Source: JAIBJN01 sp963775395 (lineage in GTDB: Bacteria; Actinomycetota; Thermoleophilia; Gaiellales; Gaiellaceae). Taken from it: a DNA stretch of 64,000 nt. The stretch is taken from NCBI GenBank assembly GCA_963775395.1, contig CAVZIX010000005.1:248001-312000 (forward strand). The letters run 5' to 3'. Positions 42,045 to 50,842 of this stretch are shown in pieces (the first letter of the stretch is position 1; each line of letters begins with the position of its first letter). Below the pieces are notes generated by a model that saw only the letters and a list, made by a program, of their open reading frames with translations, was not told where the DNA came from and searched no databases. Both the position numbers and the translations under genes were made by a program.

Positions 42045-42347
42045 CTAGTCGCCCCAGTCGAAGTCGCGCGAGCGACCCCAGAGGGTGTCCTCCGGATCGA
42101 CAGGGGGGTCGGTGTCCTCGCCGGGCCATGCGAGCACCTTGCTCGGCTCGAGCTCGGGCTCGTGGCCGCCCAGCGTGTCCTCCAGACGGGCCTGCTCCTC
42201 GGTCTTGAAAAGTGGATGGTTCTCGAACGGATCCTCGACCCGGTAGCGGTCGATGGGCATGTTGCCGTCGAGGTTCGAATTCCGCCGCTTCAGCTCGAGG
42301 TGCTCTTCGATGATGCGGGCGAAGTTGGTCTGACTGTCGTTACTCAC
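42045..42347 (-). CDS. Small hypothetical protein
   Basis: 100 residues, hydrophilic, no recognised domain. N-terminal NFARIIEEHLELKRRN is helical; the middle has ENHPLFKTEEQARLEDTLGG and the C-terminus is acidic with Trp (WGRSRDFDWGD). GTG start with GGAGGTAG at good spacing. Lower Arg/Pro content than chance frames supports coding. Function unknown. Confidence 0.65.
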   Translation of the reverse strand: MSNDSQTNFARIIEEHLELKRRNSNLDGNMPIDRYRVEDPFENHPLFKTEEQARLEDTLGGHEPELEPSKVLAWPGEDTDPPVDPEDTLWGRSRDFDWGD

Positions 42348-42412
42348 GCACTACCTCCGGGTCGGGGACAGGACAGCGCCGGATTGTAGACGACCTGGCG
42401 AACGCAGCAACG

Positions 42413-44218
42413 CTAATCGTGCGCGCGGACGATAGTACCCGCGTCCGCGGCGACGACACAGTTCTTTCCAGCACGCTTGGCACGATAGAGGGCCTCGTCG
42501 GCCGCGGCGAAGAGCGCGGCGGGGGTCGGGGAGTCGGGGAAGGCGGCGACGCCGAAGCTGGCCGTCACCGCGACGAGCGACCCGGGGTGCACCGGCATCG
42601 GGCGCGCGGCGAGCGCCTTGCACAGCCGCTCGGCGAGCCGGTGGGCGCCCTCGAGGTCGGTCTGCGGGAGAAGCACGGCGAACTCCTCGCCGCCGTACCG
42701 CGCCGGCAGGTCGATCTCGCGGACGGTGGCCCGCAGGATGTCGGCGAACGTCTGGAGGACGTCGTCGCCCGCCTGGTGGCCGTAGCGATCGTTGACCTGC
42801 TTGAAGTCGTCGAGGTCGGCGAGGATGAGCGCGAGGCTGCCGCCGAAGCGCTCGGCGCGGGAGATCTCGCCCTCGAGCGCCTCCTCGAAGTGCCGGCGGT
42901 TCGGGAGCTCGGTGAGCCCGTCGGTGTTCGCCTGCCGCTCGACCAGCCGGTGAAGCCGTGCGTTCTCGAGCGCGATGGAGGCCTGAGAGCCGAGCCAGTG
43001 CGCCAGCTCGCGCGCCTCGTCGCTGAAGTCGTTGCCCTTGGGCGTGAGGTAGAGGATCCCGCTCTCGCGACCTTCGTTCCCGAGCGGGATGACGAGGGAG
43101 CGCTCGCCGTTGCCGGGGTCGCCCTCGCTTGCGATCTCCTTGCCGTCGACGACGAGCCGGCCACCCTGGGCGCCGGTCGCCTCGACCGCGCTCTCGACAA
43201 TCACAGGGAGGAGCGCGTACGGGTCGTGGGTCGCCGCGAGGGCCTCGCCGAAGCGGCCGATCGCCTCCCGGAGGCGGCCGCGCTCGGAGGCGAGCTCGCG
43301 CAGCCGTTCCTCGAGCTGGGCGGCCATGTCGTTGAAGGCCTCGCCGAGAGAGGCGAACTCGTCGCGGCCGCGGACGGGGACGCGCTGCTCGAACTTGCCG
43401 CGCGCCACGGCACCGGCAGCGGCTGCGAGCTCCCGGAGGGAGCGGACGATCGTGCGGCCGAGCGTGTAGGCGACGATGCCCACGGCAGCCATGGCCGCGA
43501 CGGCGAAGAGGAGGAAGCGGCTGCGGAGGTTGCCGGCGGCGGCGTCGATCTGGGCCTTGGGCGTCAGCGCGACGAGCGAGACCGGCGGGCGGCCCTGGCC
43601 CTGCTCGCCCGCGAGGAGCTCGGTACCGACCGCCCGGTAGGTGACTCCGTCCACGGTGGAGTAGCTCGGGCGGTCCGGGACCTGGGTCCGGCTGCGGAGG
43701 TCGCCGGGGGCAATGACCTCGTCGCCGGCGACGAAAGCGAAGCGGTCGCTTTCCCGGAGCGCAGCGTTCTCGGCCAGGCCCTGCGCCAGCTCGTCGCTGA
43801 AGGGCAGGTGGACGACGATCCTCCCGAGCAGGCGGCCGTTCGCCGCGACGACCTTCACCTCGCGCATGGCGGCGTACGGCCCGGGCCGCTGGCCGGCGAG
43901 GAGCTCGCCCTTCGGCGAGATGAAAGCGCTGTGCGGAACCTCGGCTGCCGTCTCGAGGAGCGTCGGCCGATCGCGCTCGGCGAAGGCGCGCTGCACCAGC
44001 GTCGCGTTGGCCAGGGACTCCGCGTCGTCCACGGCGTCGTCCTCGAGCTGCTCCCGGTAGTCGGCCGCAGCCACCGCGATCGCCGTGGAGAGACGCGAGT
44101 CGGCCGCGCTGACCTCGCCGTCGATGGCCACCTCGGTGAACGCCACCGTCGCCGCCACCAGCGGCAGCAGGGCGAGCAGCATGAAATAGATGACTAGGCG
44201 AAGCTTGAAACTACCCAT
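42413..44218 (-). CDS. Membrane diguanylate cyclase with HAMP and GAF domains
   Basis: 601 residues. Helix 1 (LVIYFMLLALLPLVAATVAF), an extracellular sensor of about 230 residues, helix 2 (LLFAVAAMAAVGIVAYTLG), then HAMP (SLRELAAAAGAVARGKFEQR). A GAF-like domain follows (DPYALLPVIVESAVEATGAQ), then GGDEF (DGLTELPNRRHFEEAL, RYGGEEFAVLLP). The active-site GGEEF is intact, so cyclic-di-GMP synthesis is expected. An RxxD inhibitory-site motif four residues ahead was not found. Signal unknown. Confidence 0.92.
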   Translation of the reverse strand: MGSFKLRLVIYFMLLALLPLVAATVAFTEVAIDGEVSAADSRLSTAIAVAAADYREQLEDDAVDDAESLANATLVQRAFAERDRPTLLETAAEVPHSAFISPKGELLAGQRPGPYAAMREVKVVAANGRLLGRIVVHLPFSDELAQGLAENAALRESDRFAFVAGDEVIAPGDLRSRTQVPDRPSYSTVDGVTYRAVGTELLAGEQGQGRPPVSLVALTPKAQIDAAAGNLRSRFLLFAVAAMAAVGIVAYTLGRTIVRSLRELAAAAGAVARGKFEQRVPVRGRDEFASLGEAFNDMAAQLEERLRELASERGRLREAIGRFGEALAATHDPYALLPVIVESAVEATGAQGGRLVVDGKEIASEGDPGNGERSLVIPLGNEGRESGILYLTPKGNDFSDEARELAHWLGSQASIALENARLHRLVERQANTDGLTELPNRRHFEEALEGEISRAERFGGSLALILADLDDFKQVNDRYGHQAGDDVLQTFADILRATVREIDLPARYGGEEFAVLLPQTDLEGAHRLAERLCKALAARPMPVHPGSLVAVTASFGVAAFPDSPTPAALFAAADEALYRAKRAGKNCVVAADAGTIVRAHD

Positions 44219-44316
44219 GACAGTGCGGTCCGACCGTTGTTCTCCCGAAACGTGTAGCCGACCGGTCCATCGGCTTCCGAGCTATCCCTCTTTAGGGGGA
44301 TCCCCGCAGAGACTGG

Positions 44317-44586
44317 TCAGAAGATGGGGCGCTCGAGCAGCACCGCGAGCGTCATCCCGATGAGCCAGCAGGCTCCCGTGACGGCCACGGTGACCGGGAC
44401 GAGCCAGCGGTCGCGGCCGCCGATGGTCGCGGCGAGGACCGCAACGACGACCGCAGCCGTGCAGACGAGGCCGGGCGTGTAGACGATGCCGATCAGTCCG
44501 GCGAAGAGCGCGATGGTGGCGAGGAAGTCGGCCGCAAGCTGGGCCGTGGTCACCTCGCGTGGCCGCTCGGACTCGTAGGCGCTCAC
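44317..44586 (-). CDS. Small membrane protein, three helices
   Basis: 89 residues: short polar N-terminus, then hydrophobic segments LATIALFAGLIGIVYTPGLV, CTAAVVVAVLAATIG and LVPVTVAVTGACWLIGMTLAV. No family recognised. Its ATG overlaps the stop of the upstream gene (ATGA). An ATCCC-TCTTTA-GGGGGAT hairpin follows the stop. Confidence 0.65.
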   Translation of the reverse strand: MSAYESERPREVTTAQLAADFLATIALFAGLIGIVYTPGLVCTAAVVVAVLAATIGGRDRWLVPVTVAVTGACWLIGMTLAVLLERPIF

Positions 44587-44849
44587 AGACCGCGCCTCGA
44601 CCTGCCGACGAGCACCGGCTCCGGGCTGCGGCGACGGTGCGGGGACCCGTGCGGGCCGGGTCGGCGGCCGGCGATCGGGGCCCTCGGGCCGCGCCGCCTG
44701 GGCGGCTCAACGCCTCCGCCGCCGAGGCCGTCACCCACAGGTCCGGCAGGCTCGGCGGGCGGATCCTTGACCGCCCACCAGATCACGTAGCAGAGGTACA
44801 GCGCCGGGATCTTCAGGATCACCGTGAACCAGATAGTGAGCCACAGCAC
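44583..44849 (-). CDS. Small single-helix membrane protein with Pro/Arg-rich tail
   Basis: 88 residues. N-terminal hydrophobic helix (LTIWFTVILKIPALYLCYVIWW), then a disordered Pro/Gly/Arg-rich tail. Overlap with the next gene (ATGA) supports translation. The tail resembles random high-GC sequence, so the exact C-terminus is trusted less. Function unknown. Confidence 0.55.
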   Translation of the reverse strand: MLWLTIWFTVILKIPALYLCYVIWWAVKDPPAEPAGPVGDGLGGGGVEPPRRRGPRAPIAGRRPGPHGSPHRRRSPEPVLVGRSRRGL

Positions 44850-44990
44850 GGTCCGCTGAGTGTAACCTAGCCCGCTTCAAGCAAACGACAACCCTCGGGC
44901 AGGGCGCCGTTGCGGCAGCTACCGGCGCCCCCGCGCAGACCGTCCCGCGACCAGCGGCGGCTGCGATCTCGGCCCAGACAAGGGGGATCC

Positions 44991-45533
44991 ATGAAGGTCA
45001 GACACCCGCGCGGGCTTCTGCTCGCGCTCATTGGCTCGCTCGCGCTCGCGGCTCCCGCGGGAGCCGCAGCGACCCAGTCCTCCGAAAAGATGGCGAACAC
45101 TCTCGTGGAGGAGATCGAGCAACACCGTGCACAGACGTGGCACCGCCAGCGCGTGATGGGCATCCCGCGGACCCGGACGAAGTTCCTGGAGCGCCGCGCG
45201 GGCTCCCTCGAGGTGCTCCGCGAGCTGCGAGACACCTGGCGGACGCGTGCATTGCGCACGCGCAAGCGGCTCATCCGCCCGCCGCACCGAGCGGCCTGGC
45301 TCTGCATCCACCGGTACGAGGGCTCGTGGAACGACCCGAATGCTCCGTACTACGGCGGGCTGCAGATGGACATCACGTTCCAGCGCACCTACGGCCGCTA
45401 CCTCCTGCGGCGCAAGGGCACTGCGAACCGCTGGACGCCCGCCGAGCAGATGTGGACGGCCGAGAAGGCCCTCCGCGCCGGCCGCGGGTTCCACCCGTGG
45501 CCGAACACCGCACGACGCTGCGGCCTCCTCTAG
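44991..45533 (+). CDS. Secreted Rpf-like transglycosylase domain protein
   Basis: 180 residues. Signal peptide (GLLLALIGSLALAAPAGAAA), a basic helical middle, and a C-terminal domain of about 75 residues: LCIHRYEGSWNDPNAPYYGG, LQMDITFQRTYGRYLLRRKG, WTPAEQMWTAEKAL, WPNTARRCGL. This is the resuscitation-promoting-factor/lysozyme-like fold (PF06737-type). The acidic residue in HRYEGSW is the likely catalytic Glu. Acts on peptidoglycan outside the cell. ATG start with AGGGGGA upstream. Confidence 0.85.
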   Translation: MKVRHPRGLLLALIGSLALAAPAGAAATQSSEKMANTLVEEIEQHRAQTWHRQRVMGIPRTRTKFLERRAGSLEVLRELRDTWRTRALRTRKRLIRPPHRAAWLCIHRYEGSWNDPNAPYYGGLQMDITFQRTYGRYLLRRKGTANRWTPAEQMWTAEKALRAGRGFHPWPNTARRCGLL

Positions 45534-45543
45534 CCGTCTCCGG

Positions 45544-45582
45544 CGGCCACGTCCGGGGTCTGACCCCGGACGTGGCCGTTTT
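45544..45582 (+). terminator. Intrinsic terminator after the Rpf-like gene
   Basis: Perfect 16-bp stem (45544-45559 with 45563-45578), loop CTG, followed by TTTT. The arm sequence TGACCCCGGACGTGGC recurs near 45689-45704, before the nrtR stop. Confidence 0.85.
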
Positions 45583-45705
45583 GGGCGACTGCAAGGCGCC
45601 AGGCGAAGGGACAGGCTCAAAGGCGGTCCGCAAGCCGCGAAGCCGAAACCTGTGGAGAGACACGTCCGTAGGCCACCCGTCCAGAGCCTGACCCCGGACG
45701 TGGCG

Positions 45706-46401
45706 CTAAGGGTCAGCGGGCGGGCGCAGGACGGCGAAGGGGTCGGTGACCTCGAGGGTGGCGGATGCGAAGCGGAAGACCGCGGCCGGGCGGCCGCCGG
45801 AGCGGCCGGGCGGGCGCGTCTCGCCGGTCGGCTCCAGGAGGCGCCGGCGAAGCAGGACCCGCTGGAGGTTGGTCGCCGACACGTCGTGGCCGAGCGCGGC
45901 GCGGTAGAGGACGCGGAGCTCGGAGATCGTGAACGACGGCGGCGCGAGCGCGAAGCCGACGTTCGTGTACGAGAGCTTCGCGCGCAGGCGCTCGCGGCCG
46001 GCCAGGGCGATGTCGCCGTGGTCGAAGGCCATCACGGGTAGGCCGTCGACGGGATGCCACGTCGTGTCGTCCGGGACCCGCGGGTCGATGTGCGCCGGAA
46101 CGAGGCCGAGGTAGGCGGTGGCGACGAGCCATTCCTGGGGATGGCGCCCAGGGTCGCTGCACGTCTCGAGCTGCTCCAGGTGGGAAAGGTCGCGGACGTC
46201 GACCTTGGCCGCCAGGTGGCGGCGGATCGACTCCTCGAGGGTCTCCCCCGGCTCGAGCCGCCCGCCGGGCAGAGCCCAGGCGCCGAGGAAGGGCTCGCGG
46301 GCCCGCTCCCACACGAGCACCTGCAGCTCGCCGTCGCGGACCTGGAGCACGGCGCCCAGGGCCTCATGGGCCGGACGACCCTCTGTGGTAGACTTCGACA
46401 C
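45706..46401 (-). CDS. nrtR: NrtR-type Nudix regulator of NAD metabolism
   Basis: 231 residues. N-terminal Nudix-like domain (WALPGGRLEPGETLEESIRR) and C-terminal winged helix (TISELRVLYRAALGHDVSATN, VLLRRRLLEPTGE). The Nudix box is degenerate: the expected REUxEE is RRHLAAKV, so hydrolysis is unlikely and ligand sensing (ADP-ribose or NAD-related) is expected, as in NrtR repressors. Divergent from the nicotinamidase gene with 46 bp between. GTG start. Confidence 0.88.
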   Translation of the reverse strand: MSKSTTEGRPAHEALGAVLQVRDGELQVLVWERAREPFLGAWALPGGRLEPGETLEESIRRHLAAKVDVRDLSHLEQLETCSDPGRHPQEWLVATAYLGLVPAHIDPRVPDDTTWHPVDGLPVMAFDHGDIALAGRERLRAKLSYTNVGFALAPPSFTISELRVLYRAALGHDVSATNLQRVLLRRRLLEPTGETRPPGRSGGRPAAVFRFASATLEVTDPFAVLRPPADP

Positions 46402-46405
46402 GAGT

Positions 46406-46417
46406 TATCGACTGATA
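46406..46417. promoter_or_regulatory. Inverted repeat between nrtR and the nicotinamidase gene
   Basis: TATC-GACT-GATA lies in the 46-bp divergent spacer, 5 bp from the nrtR start and about 30 bp from the nicotinamidase ATG. Position fits an NrtR operator; it does not closely match operator consensus sequences I know. Confidence 0.4.
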
Positions 46418-46447
46418 GGCAAAAACTTAGCTAGGAGGATAGCTGGA

Positions 46448-46990
46448 ATGAAGGCCCTCATCATCGTCGACATGCTCAAGGACTTCGTCGACGGCAAGCT
46501 GGCCAACCCGAAGGCGCAGGACATGATCCCCCCGCTCCAGCGCCTGCTCGACCACGCGCGCGAGGACGGCTGGGTCGTCGTCTTCTCGAACGACGCCCAC
46601 CAGCCCGACGACCCGGAGCTGAAGATCTGGGGCGAGCACGCCATGGCGGGCGACCCGGGCGCCGAGGTCATCGAAGAGCTCACGCCGCGGGATGGGGAGA
46701 TCATCTCCGACAAGCGCGGCTACGGCGCCTTCGACGGTACGGGCCTCGACGAGCAGCTCCGCGGGCTGGGCGTCGACGAGGTCGTCATCACCGGCCAGCA
46801 CACCCACATCTGCGTGCGGCACTCCTCGTACGGGGCGCTCATCCGCGGATATGAGATCACGATTCCCGAGGACGCCGTCTGCGCGTTCGAGGGCGTCAGC
46901 GAAGAGGATGCCCTCGAGTACCTGAAGGGCACGTACGGCGCCTCCATCACGACCGTCGACGCGCTCGTCGGCTCGCCGGTCACCGCGTAG
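46448..46990 (+). CDS. Nicotinamidase / isochorismatase-family hydrolase
   Basis: 180 residues. Catalytic triad: Asp in IIVDMLKDFVDG, Lys in SDKRGYGAF, Cys in GQHTHICVRHSS. The family cis-peptide lies before the Cys loop. Divergent nrtR makes nicotinamide to nicotinate (NAD salvage) the likely reaction, though isochorismatase-like substrates remain possible. AGGAGG sits 9 nt before the ATG. Followed by a hairpin terminator at 47007-47035. Confidence 0.88.
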   Translation: MKALIIVDMLKDFVDGKLANPKAQDMIPPLQRLLDHAREDGWVVVFSNDAHQPDDPELKIWGEHAMAGDPGAEVIEELTPRDGEIISDKRGYGAFDGTGLDEQLRGLGVDEVVITGQHTHICVRHSSYGALIRGYEITIPEDAVCAFEGVSEEDALEYLKGTYGASITTVDALVGSPVTA

Positions 46991-47006
46991 CTGCACTGCG
47001 GCTCAA

Positions 47007-47035
47007 GGGCGGCGCCGGCCAGGGCGGCGCCGCCC
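47007..47035 (+). terminator. Hairpin terminator after the nicotinamidase gene
   Basis: GGGCGGCGCC / GGCGCCGCCC, 10-bp perfect stem with a 9-nt loop, 16 bp past the stop. No U-tract. Confidence 0.6.
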
Positions 47036-47064
47036 ATCCCCCGGCGGTGGCTAGGCTGGCTCAC

Positions 47065-49005
47065 ATGAACCGCCTCGCCTCCGAGACGAGCCCCTACCTC
47101 CTCCAGCACGCCGACAACCCGGTGGACTGGTACCCGTGGGGCGACGAGGCCTTCGCGCTGGCACGCGCCGAGGACCGCCCCATCCTGCTGTCGGTCGGCT
47201 ACGCCGCCTGTCACTGGTGCCACGTCATGGAGCACGAGTCGTTCGAGGACGAGGAGACCGCCGCCCTCATGAACCGTGACTTCGTGCCGGTGAAGGTCGA
47301 CCGCGAGGAACGGCCCGACGTCGACGGGCTCTACATGGATGCGGTCGTCGCGCTGACCGGCCACGGCGGCTGGCCGATGACCGTCTTCCTCACGCCCGAC
47401 GGCCGCCCCTTCTACGGCGGGACGTATTTCCCGCCCGAGCCCCGGCACGGCATGCCGAGCTTCTCGCAGGTGCTCGAGGCCGTGTCGCAGGCTTACGAGG
47501 GCAACCGCCGCGACCTCGAGCAGCAGGCGGACGCGCTCGTGGGGGCGATCAAGCAGGCGAGCGAGCGAGCGCCCTCGTCCGAGCCTCTGACGAGCGGCCT
47601 TCTCAGCGGGGTCGTGCCGGCGCTGCGCCACTCCTTCGATCCGAACGAGGGCGGCTTCGGGCCCGCGCCGAAGTTTCCGGCCGCCTCGACGATCGAGTTG
47701 CTCCTGCGCCTCCATGCCGCCAACGGCGACGAGGAGGCGCTCTCGATGGCGCGCCTGACGCTCGACCGGATGGCGGCGGGCGGGATGTACGACGTGCTCG
47801 GAGGCGGCTTCCACCGCTACTCGGTGGACGCCCACTGGCTCGTCCCGCACTTCGAGAAGATGCTCTACGACAACGCGCTCCTCGCCTCGGCCTATCTGCA
47901 CGCCTGGGTCGTGACGGGAGAGGAGCGTTACCGCCGCGTGACCACGGAGACGCTCGACTACGTGCTGCGTGAGCTGAGGCTGGCCGAAGGAGGTCTCGCC
48001 TCCGCGCAGGACGCCGACACGGACGGCGTCGAGGGGCTTACGTTCACATGGACGGCCGACGAGATCGAGTCCGTGCTCGGCGAAGCCCATCCCGAGTGGC
48101 TCCAGCCTTTCGAGCACGAGCGCTTCATCCTCCGCGCCGACGTGCCCGAGGACGCCCGCGAGCAGCTCCTCGCCGAACGGATACGCCGCCCGCAGCCGCT
48201 GCGCGACGACAAGGCGCTGGCGGCCTGGAACGGGCTCGCGCTGACGGCGCTGGCCCAGGCGGGCGCCAGGCTCGGGCGCCGCGACTACGTCGACGCGGCC
48301 GTCGGCGTGGCGGAGTTCGTCCTCACCCTGCTCACGGACGACCAGGGCCGCCTGCTGCGCTCGTTCCGCGCCGGCAAGGCACAGATCGCCGCCTACCTCG
48401 AGGACTACGCGAACGTCGCCAACGGGCTCCTGGAGCTCTCGTGGGCGACGGGCGACGTCCGATGGCTCGAGGAGTCCCGCCGCCTGGCGGGCCTGATGGT
48501 CGAGCTGTTCGCCGACGAGACACGCGGCGGCTTCTTCGTGGACGCGCCGGAGGGCGACGGGCTCGTCGCCCGGCGCAAGGAGTTCGACGATCACCCCACT
48601 CCCGCAGGGAACTCGATGGCCGCTTACGTGCTCCTCCGGCTCGCGCGGATCTACGGCGACGTCGAGCTCGAGCAGCAGGCCGTAGGTGTGTTCCGCCTCG
48701 CGCGACCGCTGATGGAGCGTGCGCCCGCCGCCGTGTCGCACCTGCTGTGCGCGCTCGACCTCCACTTCTCGACGCCGCAGGAGATCGCGGTCGTGGGCGA
48801 CTCGGGCGAGCTGCGCGCGGCTGCGCTCGAGGGATACCTCCCCAACGCCGTCTTCGCCTTTTCCGACGCGCCGACCGACGCTGTCCCGCTCCTGGCGGGC
48901 AAGGATCTCGTCGACGGTGGCCCGGCCGCCTACGTGTGCGAGAGCTTCTCCTGTCAGCGGCCGGTCACCGGTGCGAAGGATCTTCGCGCGCTGCTCGCGG
49001 CGTAA
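47065..49005 (+). CDS. YyaL/SPATA20-family thioredoxin-domain protein
   Basis: 646 residues. N-terminal thioredoxin-like domain (SPYLLQHADNPVDWYPWGDE, then CHWCHVMEHESFED with a CxxC pair, VKVDREERPDVD, GGWPMTVFLTPDG). It is followed by an (alpha/alpha)6-barrel resembling N-acylglucosamine 2-epimerases/glycosidases (GGFHRYSVDAHWLVPHFEKM, AQDADTDG, LAAWNGLAL). This is the standard architecture of the family. Biochemical role is not settled. ATG chosen at the residue before NRLA. Confidence 0.92.
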   Translation: MNRLASETSPYLLQHADNPVDWYPWGDEAFALARAEDRPILLSVGYAACHWCHVMEHESFEDEETAALMNRDFVPVKVDREERPDVDGLYMDAVVALTGHGGWPMTVFLTPDGRPFYGGTYFPPEPRHGMPSFSQVLEAVSQAYEGNRRDLEQQADALVGAIKQASERAPSSEPLTSGLLSGVVPALRHSFDPNEGGFGPAPKFPAASTIELLLRLHAANGDEEALSMARLTLDRMAAGGMYDVLGGGFHRYSVDAHWLVPHFEKMLYDNALLASAYLHAWVVTGEERYRRVTTETLDYVLRELRLAEGGLASAQDADTDGVEGLTFTWTADEIESVLGEAHPEWLQPFEHERFILRADVPEDAREQLLAERIRRPQPLRDDKALAAWNGLALTALAQAGARLGRRDYVDAAVGVAEFVLTLLTDDQGRLLRSFRAGKAQIAAYLEDYANVANGLLELSWATGDVRWLEESRRLAGLMVELFADETRGGFFVDAPEGDGLVARRKEFDDHPTPAGNSMAAYVLLRLARIYGDVELEQQAVGVFRLARPLMERAPAAVSHLLCALDLHFSTPQEIAVVGDSGELRAAALEGYLPNAVFAFSDAPTDAVPLLAGKDLVDGGPAAYVCESFSCQRPVTGAKDLRALLAA

Positions 49006-49014
49006 AGTTCGACC

Positions 49015-50172
49015 GTGCCGAAGCACCTCCAGCTCAACCTCGATGTCCACCAGACGCCGGTCCCGGGGCTGTTCCTGCAGGAGGCCCTGCAGCGCGACCT
49101 GACCAGGTTCGTGAGCGATTCCTGGCCGTGCACCGCGAAGCTCGACGCTCCCGACGCGGTCTGGCTGAGCAGTGGCCAGAACGGCACGGACGCTGCGCTG
49201 GAGCTGGGCGAGGGGACGCTCGGGCTCGTCCATGTCGGCTTCGGCAACGCCTACGCCCAGGTCGCCGCCGCGAGCGACGACGCCGCCAAGGCCGGGCTGG
49301 AGAAGATTCGCGCCCTCCTGCCGCGGGCTGCCCGCGAGCGTGAGGGGCGCGTGCCGGTCAGCTTCTGGTCGTACGGGCCGCACGGCCCGATGCCGATGGG
49401 CCGCACGCTGTCCGTGCCCTCCTGGGAGGAGATCGCCGGCAACTACGCAGACGCCACGAAGGACGGGCTCGCGCGGCTGATGACCGGCGACCTGCCCTGG
49501 CGCGGCGGCCAGCTCATCCTCTGGCACGGCGAGACGGGCACCGGCAAGACGACCGCGCTCCGGGCCCTGGCCCGCGAGTGGTCGTCGTGGTGCGAGCCCC
49601 ACTACATCACCGATCCCGAGAAGTTCTTCGGCGCTCAGTCCGACTACATGCTCTCGGTCATGCTCCAGTCCGAGATGTACGACGAGGAGGACGGCGAGAC
49701 GGCGTACGGCTCCGAGGTCGTGGGCATCGCCAGCTCCCTCGGACACGGAATGTGGGCCGTTCCGCCGGTCTCGTTCTACGGGCGGAAGGACGGGGAGACG
49801 GCGCCCACCTGGCGCCTGCTGATCCTCGAAGACACGGGCGAGCTCCTGTCCGCGGATGCGCGGATGCAAGCAGGCCAGGGCCTGTCGCGCTTCCTCAACG
49901 TGGTGGACGGTCTGATCGGCCAGGGGTTGCGGATCCTCGTGCTCGTGACGACGAACGAGGAGCTCGGCGCCCTCCACCCCGCGATCTCGCGCCCGGGCCG
50001 CTGCGCCTCGAACGTCCTCTTTACACGGATCCCGGTCGAGCAGGCGAACGCCTGGCTCGCGGAGCGCGAGCACGAGAGCACGGTCTCGAAGCCGACGACG
50101 CTCGCCGGCCTCTACGCGCTCGTCGAGGGCTGGGACGCCGTCACCCATCGCCAGCAAACCGGCTTCGGCTAA
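49015..50172 (+). CDS. AAA-type ATPase (DUF5925-associated)
   Basis: 385 residues. N-terminal ~150 residues match the actinobacterial DUF5925-type region (LSVPSWEEIAGNYADATKDG). Then the AAA core: Walker A GETGTGKTTALRAL, Walker B LLILEDTGELL, sensor 1 LVTTNEELGALHPA and sensor 2 region SRPGRC. Cytoplasmic. Partner unknown; it follows the YyaL-like gene by 9 bp. GTG start. Confidence 0.85.
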   Translation: MPKHLQLNLDVHQTPVPGLFLQEALQRDLTRFVSDSWPCTAKLDAPDAVWLSSGQNGTDAALELGEGTLGLVHVGFGNAYAQVAAASDDAAKAGLEKIRALLPRAAREREGRVPVSFWSYGPHGPMPMGRTLSVPSWEEIAGNYADATKDGLARLMTGDLPWRGGQLILWHGETGTGKTTALRALAREWSSWCEPHYITDPEKFFGAQSDYMLSVMLQSEMYDEEDGETAYGSEVVGIASSLGHGMWAVPPVSFYGRKDGETAPTWRLLILEDTGELLSADARMQAGQGLSRFLNVVDGLIGQGLRILVLVTTNEELGALHPAISRPGRCASNVLFTRIPVEQANAWLAEREHESTVSKPTTLAGLYALVEGWDAVTHRQQTGFG

Positions 50173-50175
50173 CTC

Positions 50176-50805
50176 CTAGAGCAGCTTCGCCACGGCGCGC
50201 AGGTCGGCCACGAACGCCGCATACGCTTCCTGCCGCTCGGCTTCGTCCCGGGCGCGGAGAATCGACGACGGGTGCACGGTCGCCAGCACGTTCGGGGCGA
50301 GGTCGGAATCGACCGGGACGCCACGCTCGCGGGTGACCCGGAACCCGCGGCCGAGGAGCGTTTGCGCCGCGGTCGCGCCGAGCGCGACGAGCACGTCCGG
50401 CTTCACGGCCCCGAGCTCGGCGTCGAGCCACGGCCGGCACGCGGTGATTTCCTCGAGGTTCGGCTTCTGGTGGATGCGTCGCTTTCCGCGCGCCTTCCAT
50501 TTGAAGTGCTTGACGGCGTTCGTGAGGTAGACCTCCCCGCGATCGATGCCGGCCTCGGCCAGCGCGTCGTCGAGGACGCGCCCGGCGGGACCGACGAACG
50601 GCCTCCCCTCGATGTCCTCACGGTCGCCCGGCTGCTCGCCGACGAGCATGACCGCAGCCTTCGCCGGCCCCTCGCCGAAGACCGTCTGCGTCGCGTCCTT
50701 CCAGAGCGGGCAGGCGCGGCAGCCGGCAGCTGCCTCGCGCAGCTTGGTCAGTGTCGGCCGCTTCGGGACGAGCGGAGCGGCGGTCTCGGCGAGGGAAGGC
50801 GTCAC
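50176..50805 (-). CDS. udgX: UdgX-type uracil-DNA glycosylase
   Basis: 209 residues, family 4-like with Fe-S cysteines (CRACPLW at the N-terminus and CRPWLD in the middle). Active-site loop GEQPGDREDIEGRPFVGPAG and distal HPSSILR are present. The inserted loop KARGKRRIHQKP contains KRRIH, the hallmark of UdgX, in which the His forms a covalent link to the sugar of the uracil-containing DNA. Role: tight capture and excision of uracil. ATG not required; start as given begins MTPSLAE. Confidence 0.92.
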   Translation of the reverse strand: MTPSLAETAAPLVPKRPTLTKLREAAAGCRACPLWKDATQTVFGEGPAKAAVMLVGEQPGDREDIEGRPFVGPAGRVLDDALAEAGIDRGEVYLTNAVKHFKWKARGKRRIHQKPNLEEITACRPWLDAELGAVKPDVLVALGATAAQTLLGRGFRVTRERGVPVDSDLAPNVLATVHPSSILRARDEAERQEAYAAFVADLRAVAKLL

Positions 50806-50842
50806 GAATGGGTCCTACCCACCCGTTGACCGGCGCACCCTC

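Noticed and set aside
46720..50157. 1145-codon minus-strand open frame
   Set aside because: Antisense to the YyaL-like and AAA ATPase genes; its product is low-complexity Arg/Val/Glu-rich. Long antisense frames arise from the strong G/C third-position bias.
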